Positions 46,528-55,528 of a stretch of 64,000 nucleotides of DNA are shown here, in pieces. The notes under the pieces were generated by a model. The model ran no database searches. It saw only the letters and a program-made list of their open reading frames with translations, and had not been told where the DNA came from. How positions within the stretch are numbered: position 1 is the stretch's first letter; the number at the start of each line of letters is the position of its first letter. The position numbers were made by a program, and so were the translations under genes. The DNA is from Planctomycetaceae bacterium (lineage in GTDB: Bacteria; Planctomycetota; Planctomycetia; Pirellulales; Pirellulaceae). Location of the stretch: contig PBTE01000168.1 in the NCBI GenBank assembly GCA_002726515.1, positions 1 to 64,000 on the forward strand, read 5' to 3'.

Positions 46528-47562
46528 ATGGCAGCCAAAAAAAACTTGTCGATGGAAGAAATTCTGGCGTCCTGCCGCAGTTTGGACGGCGGTGGTGCAG
46601 CTGAACCGTCGGCCACACCAGTAACTCCTAGCTCCGGGGAGTCCACCACCAGTTCATCTGATGCGACTCCTTCGACAACAGCCGCCGCTCCAGGTAAAAA
46701 AGCGAGTGAAATGGGCGTCGCGGAAATGCTGGCCGCCGCGCGTGCTGAAAAATCAAAGCCTGCGGCCGCGCCGAAGGCTACCAGCAAAGCCGCTTCGCCA
46801 GCTGTGTCGAAATCCAGCTCCAAGGCAGCTGCTCCGGCGGCAAAGGCTATTCCCAAGGACACTTCGAGCATCCTGGCGGCAGCTCGCAAAGACGTGAAGC
46901 CTGGCCCGATGTCCAAAGCAGAAGCTGCGGTGAAGGCCAAAGGGGAAACCCCCACCCGAGGGAAACCGAAAATCGTAGTCCCGCCGCCACCCGAAAAACC
47001 GGCCTACGCGATGGCCCACCAAGCGGAAGAGCCGTCGGCTGGTGACCGCCGTAGTTTCATGAGTACCGCCGTGGGAACCTTTGTAGGGTCCTTTCTGGCA
47101 GTCGGTTTTACGTCCTTGGGACTGACGCACTTACTCTGGCTGTTGGGGTTTGCCCGTTTCATGTTCCCCAACATACGCATTGAGCCCCCCAGCGAGTTCC
47201 GAGTCGGCTTTCCGGCCGATTTTGCACCCGGACAGGTGGAAACCAAGTTCAAAGCTCAGTTCGGTGTGTGGATCGTACGTACCGAATACGAGGGTCAGGC
47301 TCAGATTTTCGCTCTCAAATCAGTCTGTACTCATCTGGGCTGTACCCCCAACTGGCTGGAGGGCGAGCAAAAATTCAAGTGCCCATGTCACGGGAGCGGA
47401 TTTTACAAAGACGGGATCAATTTCGAAGGCCCCGCGCCCCGACCGCTGGAGAGGTATGGAATCTCGCAAGCATCTGATGGTCAGTTGGTCGTCGATAAAA
47501 GCAAGAAATTCAACGAGGAAAAAGGGCAGTGGGCCGACTCAACTTCGTTCGTACCAGTTTGA
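46528..47562 (+). CDS. Rieske iron-sulfur protein with long N-terminal extension
   Basis: High-potential [2Fe-2S] subunit of a cytochrome bc/b6f-type complex, moving electrons from quinol to cytochrome. Residues 1-170 are A/K/P/S-rich and contain a short motif three times: EILASCR (11-17), EMLAAAR (66-72), SILAAAR (114-120). A twin-arginine-type signal follows (GDRRSFMST, from 172), then one membrane helix (about 180-210). The cluster domain has CTHLGC (ligands C267, H269) and CPCHG (C285, H288), with C272 and C287 as the usual disulfide. The 344 residues are about twice the length of a typical Rieske protein. First gene of the cluster, 44 bp before cytochrome b. Confidence 0.93.
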   Translation: MAAKKNLSMEEILASCRSLDGGGAAEPSATPVTPSSGESTTSSSDATPSTTAAAPGKKASEMGVAEMLAAARAEKSKPAAAPKATSKAASPAVSKSSSKAAAPAAKAIPKDTSSILAAARKDVKPGPMSKAEAAVKAKGETPTRGKPKIVVPPPPEKPAYAMAHQAEEPSAGDRRSFMSTAVGTFVGSFLAVGFTSLGLTHLLWLLGFARFMFPNIRIEPPSEFRVGFPADFAPGQVETKFKAQFGVWIVRTEYEGQAQIFALKSVCTHLGCTPNWLEGEQKFKCPCHGSGFYKDGINFEGPAPRPLERYGISQASDGQLVVDKSKKFNEEKGQWADSTSFVPV

Positions 47563-47605
47563 GTCAGCTCCCTGCAAGATATTAAAGAAAGTGAAATAAC
47601 AAGCG

Positions 47606-48382
47606 ATGCCACCTCTTGGTGAAGTAATACGGAACTCCCAGATATGGAAGAGTATCTTTCGGCACCCCATGCCCACGGATCGCCGAAACCGCATCGTGGT
47701 GATGCTGACCAACTTTTTTTTACACTTGCATCCTGTTTCCGTCAAAAAGCAGGGGATTGCCCTGAGTTTCACTTGGTGTATGGGAGGGGTCACCTTCTTT
47801 TTGTTTCTTGTAGAGACGATCACCGGTGTGTTGCTGATGTTTTACTATCGCCCCACTATTGAATGGGCCTATAACGACATTCTGGCATTGCGCGACGTGA
47901 TGTCGCTGGGGATCATGCGCGAAATTCATCGTTGGGGAGCCCACGCCATGGTGATCACGGTGTGGCTGCACATGTACCGGGTATTTCTGACGGGCAGCTA
48001 CAAACCACCACGCGAATTCAACTGGGTGGTCGGGGTGATTCTACTGCTGCTGACGTTACTACTCTCGTTTACAGGTTACTTGCTACCCTGGGACCAGTTG
48101 GCGATCTGGGCGATCACCGTGGGTTCCAACATGGCTCGAGCAACTCCTTTTCTGGGACATGAAGGACCTGGTGCGGCAATCCTTACAGTGGGAGGCATTG
48201 ACATGATCACAGATGCCTCGGACGCGAGGTTCGGGCTACTGGGGGCCCGATTTGTGGGAGAAGAAACCTTGAATCGGTTTTACGTCTTGCATTGTATTGC
48301 ACTACCGCTGGCAGCGGCGTTGCTGCTGGCAATCCATTTCTGGCGAGTGCGTAAGGATGGCGGCATTAGCGCGGCGATGTAG
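47606..48382 (+). CDS. Cytochrome b, b6-type N-terminal half
   Basis: Four-helix quinol-oxidising subunit carrying two hemes b. The heme ligands are H108/H122 (in [19 protein letters not shown]) and H229/H244 (in [22 protein letters not shown]). Thirteen residues lie between the first pair and fourteen between the second, the pattern of b6f-type rather than bc1-type proteins. C58 in [16 protein letters not shown] matches the cysteine of cytochrome b6 that covalently holds the extra heme c(i). The TGYLLPWDQ segment near 157 is typical. 258 residues, compared with about 215 for plant b6. The C-terminal half of cytochrome b is a separate gene, as in b6f complexes. Confidence 0.95.
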   Translation: MPPLGEVIRNSQIWKSIFRHPMPTDRRNRIVVMLTNFFLHLHPVSVKKQGIALSFTWCMGGVTFFLFLVETITGVLLMFYYRPTIEWAYNDILALRDVMSLGIMREIHRWGAHAMVITVWLHMYRVFLTGSYKPPREFNWVVGVILLLLTLLLSFTGYLLPWDQLAIWAITVGSNMARATPFLGHEGPGAAILTVGGIDMITDASDARFGLLGARFVGEETLNRFYVLHCIALPLAAALLLAIHFWRVRKDGGISAAM

Positions 48383-48402
48383 CGGACTCCGAAAGACAGA
48401 AA

Positions 48403-49740
48403 ATGCACGTCAACGAAGCAGAATTTCTGCAAGGCATCTCGGGCTTCTTAGGTAGTTACTATGTGACCCTGGCCGTATTGAACGGAATTGCCGCGTTGTA
48501 CGTCTGGGAGCGGCTCGAGAAATCACGTCTGGCTCTTGTCTGGCTAGCCCTGGCGGTCTTCTTTCTGGCGCTGTCGCCTTTGGCATTCAGTGGCGATTCC
48601 CGCATGATGGGAATCATCTCTGTCCCCGGGTCGATTCGCAATTTGGTCAACGTGGTGATGGGAATTCCATGGGCCTATAGCACGGGAACCCTCGTATTTT
48701 TGTCGCTGCTCTACTTCTTCCGGAAATTCTTCGTCAAACCAGTGGTGGCCTGGTCGGGCCTGAACGCAGCCCTGTTGCTGATGGGATTGTCAATTACCAA
48801 TCCCAGCTTCGCCACCATTGTGACCAAGCCGGACAACGTGCCGATTGTTGGTCTGGTATTTTTGTTAGGTTTCTTTACCTGGCTGGGTGCCAACAAAGCG
48901 GTCACCAACGACCAGCGGATGAAGCAAGGACTGGAACCAACCGAAAAGATGAACTCGGAAAAGATTCTCGTCTGGCCGGACCTCGTCTACACCGAGTTGA
49001 TCTGCATGATCGCGCTGACGGCGCTGCTGCTGGTATGGGGAATATTGCTGCAGGCCCCACTCGAAGAGCCGGCCAGTTCCGTGAAGACTCCGAACCCCTC
49101 GAAAGCCCCCTGGTACTTCCTGGGTCTTCAGGAAATGCTCGTCTATTACGATCCCTGGATGGCAGGAGTCGTACTGCCCAGCCTCATCATCTTCGGCCTG
49201 ATGGCCATACCGTTTATTGACTTCAATAAACAGGGAAATGGTTACTACACGATCGAGCAGCGGAAGTTCGCCTATCTCACCTTCCAGTTCGGATTCCTGG
49301 TGCTGTGGGTCACCTTGATTGTGCTGGGAACGTTTTTGAGGGGCCCCAATTGGAACTTTTTTGGCCCCTACGAGATCTGGGATCCACATAAAGTGGAGGC
49401 ACTCAACAACATTGACCTTTCAGAGTACTTCTGGGTGATCGGCCTTGAACGGGCGCTGCCCAGTGCTCCTGCAGGTGCCGGGGCGATTGAACAGATCGGC
49501 TATATTATTTTGCGAGAACTACCGGGAATCCTGCTGTTGGCAGGCTATCTCCTTGTGATGCCTCCGCTGATGGCCATGACAGTCTTCCGGAAATTTTTCT
49601 TCCGCATGGGTTTTCTCCGCTTCATGCTCCTGGCGAATTTGCTGCTATTCATGATGCTGTTACCCATCAAAATGGTTTTGCGGTGGACGGTGAACCTGAA
49701 ATACATCATTCACATCGACGAGTACTTTCTTAATTTCTAA
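48403..49740 (+). CDS. Cytochrome b C-terminal (subunit IV-like) protein, enlarged
   Basis: 445-residue membrane protein. The part resembling b6f subunit IV or bc1 helices E-H begins near residue 195 and carries the quinol-oxidation-site motif as A235-P-W-Y238, where bc1/b6f proteins normally have P-E-W-Y or P-D-W-Y. It is followed by FLGLQEMLVYYDPWMAGVVLPS. About 180 residues precede it, with four to five membrane helices (for example YVTLAVLNGIAALYVWE, LALVWLALAVFFLALSPLAF, GTLVFLSLLYFFR) that subunit IV (about 160 residues) does not have. Two more helices are near the C-terminus. It is 20 bp after cytochrome b and 7 bp before the octaheme cytochrome, indicating one complex. Confidence 0.88.
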   Translation: MHVNEAEFLQGISGFLGSYYVTLAVLNGIAALYVWERLEKSRLALVWLALAVFFLALSPLAFSGDSRMMGIISVPGSIRNLVNVVMGIPWAYSTGTLVFLSLLYFFRKFFVKPVVAWSGLNAALLLMGLSITNPSFATIVTKPDNVPIVGLVFLLGFFTWLGANKAVTNDQRMKQGLEPTEKMNSEKILVWPDLVYTELICMIALTALLLVWGILLQAPLEEPASSVKTPNPSKAPWYFLGLQEMLVYYDPWMAGVVLPSLIIFGLMAIPFIDFNKQGNGYYTIEQRKFAYLTFQFGFLVLWVTLIVLGTFLRGPNWNFFGPYEIWDPHKVEALNNIDLSEYFWVIGLERALPSAPAGAGAIEQIGYIILRELPGILLLAGYLLVMPPLMAMTVFRKFFFRMGFLRFMLLANLLLFMMLLPIKMVLRWTVNLKYIIHIDEYFLNF

Positions 49741-49747
49741 GTGAACC

Positions 49748-52700
49748 ATGCCAGCAACCGAACAAACATGGCGCAGCCAAAAGTTGATGCATGCAATTTT
49801 CGGCATCAGCAGCTTGGTGCTTTTGCTGTCTACCTACTGGATGTTTCAAGCCGACCACAGTCGAGAGTGGAAAGGCTATCAACGCAATGCCCGAAACATC
49901 GAACGCGACTTGACCCGCTGGCAAAAACACGAGTTCCAGACCCGGGAGGCTCAAGACAAGGTCGAAGAACTGCAGGAGCGGCTGAAAGCAGTGCGGGCAA
50001 AAGGCATTGACAATTCGCTGTACGCGAAACTGGTCGAAAAGATCCAGCACGCGCCCCTGGACTTTGACTTGTCGAAAATCAAAGGTTTATATGACCAACT
50101 CCAGCAAGCTTCTGACAAAACTGAAATTCGTCAGCAGTTGATCGCTCGACTGCAAAAAATCGTCGACAAGACCAAGTCACGTGAAAAAGAGCTCTCGCGG
50201 CTGAGAAAATTCCAGAACGCCAACTATGACGCGGCCAAAGCGAAGCTGTCGCTGGGAGTGCGCGATTCGCTTTCCGATGACGAGATGGCGGCCTTGCAAG
50301 CGCAAGTCGAACGTGCGAGGCAGGAGGTGGCCAATCGCACAGAAACCTATGAAGAACTCAACACGTATCGCAAAGACCTGGAAGATACCTTCGGCCAGTT
50401 GACGAAGGAAGAAACTGCTGCCAGCAAAGCCCTTGAAGACAAACAGGCGGATTCGAAGCGACTGGAGGTGGCGGCCCAAGTGTCCACCGTCACGTATTTC
50501 CAGTCCTCTTTTCCATTCCTCGGTAAAAAGTGGCTGGAACTGCCCATCCTGGACGCCTTCAATTCTCCGTTGACCATTGACAACCACCATTATCCCGAAT
50601 TGCTGGTGGACTACAATTTCAAGGGAGTCGCCCGATTTGATCGGTGCACGACTTGTCACCGGTCCATCGACAAAGCGTCACCCCGCACCCCTGGAAAACC
50701 TTCATATTTGCCGGCTCGTGAGCTTTCGCTCTGGCTCGAGACGCCTGGTACGAAACCTGAATCTGCTGAAACATTGCGAGAGGTATACGGGATACGAATC
50801 GCCAGCAGGGGCCTGGTTCACAAAAATGATGTAACCGTCAGCTATGTCCGTCCCTCATCCCCGGCAGCCCTGGCAATCGCCGAAGCTGACGCCGCAAACA
50901 CGAATCACAAGACGGGTTTACAGTTGCGGCAAGGTGTGATTCAAGCGAAGAATCAATTGGTCGAACCGGACAACGGTCTTCAGGTGGGCGATGTGATCCT
51001 GGCTGTCAATGGAAACAAGGTGCTTGAGGAAGGTGTGTTTCAGCGTTTCCTTATGCAAACAACCAAATGGGGTGAGCCACTGAAGATTCGTGTGCGACGC
51101 GGCTTGCCCCAGCCCTATACCAGTCATCCAAGATTGGATCTGTTCACTGGCCCTGAGAGCCCCCACCCGTTGCAAGAAATCGGCTGCACCTCCTGTCATG
51201 AGGGACAGGGGAGTGCGACCGCCTTCAAATGGGTTTCTCACACTCCTTCGAATCTGGACCAGCGAGAAGAATGGCGAAACGAACATGGTTGGTTTAACAA
51301 CCACCACTGGAGTTTCCCCATGTACGCCAACCGATTTTCCGAAGCGTCCTGCCTTCGCTGCCACCATGAAGTGACCGATCTGGAACCGAGCGAGCGTTTT
51401 CCCGAGCCACCCGCATCCAAACTGACGGCGGGTCATAAGCTGATCAACAGTTTCGGCTGTTTCGGCTGCCATGAAATCAACGGCTACAACGGCCCCGACC
51501 AGCGGGTGGGTCCCGATCTGCGTCTGGAACCCAACTATTTCGCGGTTGCCCAGGAGTTGGGGCATCTGGCCGAACGGCGGGTCAGGGATTATGAAAACCA
51601 GTCGTACGGCAACGCGGACCAGTTGGCAGAAGTCAACCGCCGCCTGGCGGTCCTGGCGGAAATCCGAGACCTGGCTGGTCAAGTCGCCCGTGACTGGGAA
51701 CACGCCCATGGTGCCCGGCAGCAACTACGCGAGCTGCTTTCCAGCAAGATCGAATCGGCCGGTGACGAACCTCTGCTTCCCGTCAGGGAGAATCTGGCCA
51801 GAGCGCTCAACGACGTTGACGGTCCGGGCCACCTACGCAAGGTCGGCCCGAGCCTGCGTTACGTTGGTCACAAACTGGACGAAAAATTCTTATACGACTG
51901 GATCCAGCAACCGAAGCATTTTCGCCCCGGCACCAACATGCCGCAGTTCTTCGGTCTCTGGGAGCATCTGGACGGAACGGATTTGGAAGTGTCTCAAAAA
52001 TTCGAGCCGATCGAAGTCCAGGGCATCGTCACGTATTTGTTGCAGCGGACCCAGGACTACCAACCGGTCGATCCGCCCACGGGCATCGATCCTGTCGACT
52101 CCGCCGAACAGGTCCAGCGTGGCAAACAGTTGTTCCAGACGCAGGGCTGTCTGGCCTGTCATACCCATGAAGCGTTCCCCACAGCCAAGCCCACTGTAAC
52201 GAATCATTTTGCGGGAGAACTGCCGCATGGCCCCGACCTGTCGTCCCTGGGTAGCAAACTGATCCGCTCGGGTGAGGCGGATGGTCCCGGCTGGCTGAAA
52301 AGCTGGCTCCGCGAACCCAGCAATTACCACGTCCGCACGCGGATGCCGAATCTGTTGTTGGAGCCCATCGAGCAGCGTGATCCGACAGGAAAATTAACTG
52401 GTGTCGTCACCGACCCAGTGGCTGACATTTCGGCCTTCCTACTGAGCTTTCACTCGGACTGGCAACCCGTGCCGGCGGCCGGTCAACCTGCCGATCCGGA
52501 GGCATTGGACGAACTGGTGTTGAAACTGCTGCGTAACACCTACCACCAACGGGCCGCGGAGCGTTACCTGAAAAACGGTATTCCGGAAACGATGCGTGCA
52601 GAACTGAAAGGGGCCGAACTGGAATTGGTCGGCTCCGCTTCCACCGAACAGAAACTGCTTTACGTGGGTCGCAAGGCCGTGGCGAAGTACGGCTGTTACG

Positions 52701-54358
52701 GCTGCCACGACGTTCCCGGTTTTGAAGATGCCAAGCCGATCGGTACCGGGCTGGCCGACTGGGGTCGTAAAGATCCTTCAAAGCTGGATTTCGCGCACAT
52801 CACGCATCATTTGCATCACGAACGGGAGCATCATCCTACGGGGCACGAGTCGGCCAAGCCAGAGCACTCGGACCTGCTGGACCCGTACTTCGAGCAGTTG
52901 ATCGGCGATCACGATCGCGTTGGCTTCGGCATGCAAAAATTGCGTCAACCCAGAAGTTACGACTATAAGAACGTAACGAACAAGGGTTACAACGAACGGC
53001 TGCGGATGCCGCTCTTCCCGCTTTCTGACCAACAGCGCGAAGCGGTGCTGACCTTTGTGCTGGGGCTGGTGGCCGAACCACCTCGAGCCGAGTACGTCAA
53101 TCGGCCGCAGGGACGCGAGAAAGCCATTGTCGAAGGACGTCAGGTCCTGGAAAAATACAACTGCGGCGGCTGCCACGTGTTGGAAACCGAGCGTTGGTCA
53201 CTGGCTTTCCAGGCCGACGACTTCCGCAGTCCACCGACGACTAAAGCTTACCCGTTCCTCCAAACACATTACAATCGTCAGCAAACAGCAGAATCAGAAC
53301 AAAAAGATCACCGGGATCGCATGCACGCGGTGGTTTCCGGTTTCCCTGCCCTCAGCGACGAAGATGGTCTGCCCATTGTCTGGGATGAGGAAGAAGACCC
53401 ACTGGAAGATGAAGAAAACTACGAGTCGGACAGTGTCAGCTATCGCTTCGACCTCTGGAAGCCCGCCCTGCTGAACGGCAATGCATACGAAGTCGGCCTG
53501 ATACAACTTCAGACACCAGCCTCCACGATTGAAAAGAAATTCGCTCCACGTGGCGGGAGCCTGACCCGCTACCTGCTCCCGCAGGTGGTGGCGCTCGAAC
53601 AGGAAGTGAATCCCAGCGCCAAAGGCAGCGAAGCCTGGGGCTGGCTGCCTCCACCTTTGGTTGGCGAAGGTAAAAAGGTGCAAACCGATTGGCTGCACGG
53701 CTTTTTGCTGGATCCCCATCCAATTCGGCCGTCACTGTTTTTGCACATGCCCCGTTTCAACATGTCATCCAGCGAAGCAACCAAGTTGGTGAACTACTTT
53801 GCGGCGATGGACCAAGCCGACTATCCCTACGAGTTCGATACACGGACGCGGTCCGGTCATCTTGCCAGCGAAGAAGCCGAGTATCGATCCCGGCTACGTA
53901 AGCGGAACTTGCCAGAACCCGCGGCCGGTCAAATGGCACGACTGGACGCCGCCATGAATATCGTCGTCAACAACAATTACTGCGTGAAATGTCATCTGAT
54001 GGGCGATTTTGAGCCGGAGGGAACTGCTCGAGCCAAAGCGCCCGATCTGGCAAACATTTTCCGGCGTTTACGACCGGAATTTGTGCGGCGCTGGATTGCC
54101 AATCCGAAGCAGATTCACTCGTATACCAGTATGCCTGTGAACATTCCGTACGATCCGGATGCTGACCATGCCGGAGGAGTCAGCCAGGACCTCTACACAG
54201 GCACCAGCATTCAACAGTTGGATGGCCTGGTGGATTTGTTAATGAATTTTGATACCTACAGTGAAAATCGTAGCCCCGTCGCACCACTGGTCCAACCCGC
54301 CGAGCTGACCGCAGAATTACCGGCCGACTCGGCAGCAGTCGCCGGAGGCAACCCTTGA
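49748..54358 (+). CDS. Giant octaheme cytochrome c with PDZ domain and coiled coil
   Basis: 1536 residues. One membrane anchor near residues 16-36 (IFGISSLVLLLSTYWMF), then a long charged coiled-coil region (about 45-240). Eight CxxCH heme sites occur at about residues 300 (CTTCH), 480 (CTSCH), 535 (CLRCH), 571 (CFGCH), 801 (CLACH), 983 (CYGCH), 1139 (CGGCH) and 1412 (CVKCH). A PDZ-like domain (about 340-455, VTVSYVRPSSPAALAIAE and QVGDVILAVNGNKVLE) lies between hemes 1 and 2. Later parts alternate cytochrome-c-like segments with acidic linkers. Located 7 bp after the cytochrome b half, it occupies the position of cytochrome c1/f and probably accepts electrons from the Rieske protein. The PDZ and coiled coil may scaffold a complex. 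Confidence 0.9.
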   Translation: MPATEQTWRSQKLMHAIFGISSLVLLLSTYWMFQADHSREWKGYQRNARNIERDLTRWQKHEFQTREAQDKVEELQERLKAVRAKGIDNSLYAKLVEKIQHAPLDFDLSKIKGLYDQLQQASDKTEIRQQLIARLQKIVDKTKSREKELSRLRKFQNANYDAAKAKLSLGVRDSLSDDEMAALQAQVERARQEVANRTETYEELNTYRKDLEDTFGQLTKEETAASKALEDKQADSKRLEVAAQVSTVTYFQSSFPFLGKKWLELPILDAFNSPLTIDNHHYPELLVDYNFKGVARFDRCTTCHRSIDKASPRTPGKPSYLPARELSLWLETPGTKPESAETLREVYGIRIASRGLVHKNDVTVSYVRPSSPAALAIAEADAANTNHKTGLQLRQGVIQAKNQLVEPDNGLQVGDVILAVNGNKVLEEGVFQRFLMQTTKWGEPLKIRVRRGLPQPYTSHPRLDLFTGPESPHPLQEIGCTSCHEGQGSATAFKWVSHTPSNLDQREEWRNEHGWFNNHHWSFPMYANRFSEASCLRCHHEVTDLEPSERFPEPPASKLTAGHKLINSFGCFGCHEINGYNGPDQRVGPDLRLEPNYFAVAQELGHLAERRVRDYENQSYGNADQLAEVNRRLAVLAEIRDLAGQVARDWEHAHGARQQLRELLSSKIESAGDEPLLPVRENLARALNDVDGPGHLRKVGPSLRYVGHKLDEKFLYDWIQQPKHFRPGTNMPQFFGLWEHLDGTDLEVSQKFEPIEVQGIVTYLLQRTQDYQPVDPPTGIDPVDSAEQVQRGKQLFQTQGCLACHTHEAFPTAKPTVTNHFAGELPHGPDLSSLGSKLIRSGEADGPGWLKSWLREPSNYHVRTRMPNLLLEPIEQRDPTGKLTGVVTDPVADISAFLLSFHSDWQPVPAAGQPADPEALDELVLKLLRNTYHQRAAERYLKNGIPETMRAELKGAELELVGSASTEQKLLYVGRKAVAKYGCYGCHDVPGFEDAKPIGTGLADWGRKDPSKLDFAHITHHLHHEREHHPTGHESAKPEHSDLLDPYFEQLIGDHDRVGFGMQKLRQPRSYDYKNVTNKGYNERLRMPLFPLSDQQREAVLTFVLGLVAEPPRAEYVNRPQGREKAIVEGRQVLEKYNCGGCHVLETERWSLAFQADDFRSPPTTKAYPFLQTHYNRQQTAESEQKDHRDRMHAVVSGFPALSDEDGLPIVWDEEEDPLEDEENYESDSVSYRFDLWKPALLNGNAYEVGLIQLQTPASTIEKKFAPRGGSLTRYLLPQVVALEQEVNPSAKGSEAWGWLPPPLVGEGKKVQTDWLHGFLLDPHPIRPSLFLHMPRFNMSSSEATKLVNYFAAMDQADYPYEFDTRTRSGHLASEEAEYRSRLRKRNLPEPAAGQMARLDAAMNIVVNNNYCVKCHLMGDFEPEGTARAKAPDLANIFRRLRPEFVRRWIANPKQIHSYTSMPVNIPYDPDADHAGGVSQDLYTGTSIQQLDGLVDLLMNFDTYSENRSPVAPLVQPAELTAELPADSAAVAGGNP

Positions 54359-54620
54359 AGATACAATCAAGTTTTTCCATGCACGCCGTCAAGACACACA
54401 TGTAGTCAACGGCGTTGAAAATTAAAAAGAATGGTTCTATAATTCCCAGGATTGATTCTCCAAGTGAAGCCTACTGGTCGCCCGGCGACCATCCGCCCCG
54501 GTGCAGAAGAAAACCCTGTCGATGGCGGATTCCACCTGTGCCCTCAGGATTGGCGGGGCAGTCCTGTTTTTCGCCGTAGGATCAAGGAAAATCCTGTGGC
54601 GTAGGAAAGAAGTACTAGAC

Positions 54621-55400
54621 ATGATACATCTCCAGATAAAATATCTCTGCCTTCTGGTTGCCTGCACGGCCTCCACATTCTCCCAAATTGGCTGGTCTGC
54701 GGAGTGGGGTAACCTCAAGGGGCGTTTCATCTACGATGGATCACCTCCGGCACCCAAAAAATTGGTACCGACCAAGGACGTCGCTTTTTGCGGAAAGCAC
54801 AAAATTCCTGACGAGCGTCTGATCGTCAATCCGGAGAACCAGGGCATTGCCGACATCGTTATTTACCTTCGCAGAAAACCTTCACGAATCAGCCCGGTCT
54901 ACGACGCAACGGCCACAGCCGAAGTCACCCTGGACAATATTGATTGTCGATTCGAACCCCACGTTCAACTGGTCCGGAGCGGACAAACGCTGGTGATCGG
55001 CAACAAGGATGCCGTGGGCCACAACACAAATTTCACAGTCTTTGCCAACAGTCTGCCCAATTCGTTGGTTCCTGCTTTGGGAAGTTTCCGGGCCAAATTG
55101 ACCGAAACAGAACCCAGACCAGCCAAAGTGGCCTGCAACATCCATCCCTGGATGAGCGCCGTAGTGGTCATCAAGGACCATCCCTACACTGCTAAAACCG
55201 ACAAGAATGGATACTTTGAAATCAAACACCTACCTGTCGGAGAAAACATGCAATTTCAGTTCTGGCACGAAACGGCGGGCTACGTTCGCAAAGTAACCGG
55301 AGCCAAGGCCAAGGTTAGTAAGAAAGGCCGTGTAAAACTAAATTTGGATGGTGATTTTGATTTGGGCGAAATCAAAGTCCCACCCGCTATTTTTGAATAA
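54621..55400 (+). CDS. Exported cupredoxin-like protein
   Basis: 259 residues from the ATG at 54621 (AGGAAAG upstream). Signal peptide ends near SAEWG. The domain has a His in VGHNTNF (about residues 131-135) and CNIHPWM (about 171-178), giving a His-Cys-His-Met set like that of blue copper proteins. Nearby cysteines (DVAFCGKHKIP, NIDCRFEP) may form a disulfide. A C-terminal carboxypeptidase-regulatory-like beta unit (GYFEIKHLPVGENMQFQFWHE) follows. It may shuttle electrons between the cytochromes and the oxidase, an inference from position and ligands. A paralogue follows. Confidence 0.82.
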   Translation: MIHLQIKYLCLLVACTASTFSQIGWSAEWGNLKGRFIYDGSPPAPKKLVPTKDVAFCGKHKIPDERLIVNPENQGIADIVIYLRRKPSRISPVYDATATAEVTLDNIDCRFEPHVQLVRSGQTLVIGNKDAVGHNTNFTVFANSLPNSLVPALGSFRAKLTETEPRPAKVACNIHPWMSAVVVIKDHPYTAKTDKNGYFEIKHLPVGENMQFQFWHETAGYVRKVTGAKAKVSKKGRVKLNLDGDFDLGEIKVPPAIFE

Positions 55401-55528
55401 CGAAGGACTCGCAGGCGGCAGCCTGTAGAAAGCCAAACAAGTGCCAACGTGGCTCGTGCGACAAGTTCTGAAGACAGATCGTGTTCACTAGCAGCGGCAG
55501 TTCGATGTCAGGGGAGTGAGAAGTAACC

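Noticed and set aside
54386-54421. ACGCCGT/ACGGCGT inverted repeat after the octaheme cytochrome gene
   Set aside because: Stem of only 7 bp with a 19-nt loop and no T run, so it is not convincing as a terminator; it may still weakly reduce readthrough.
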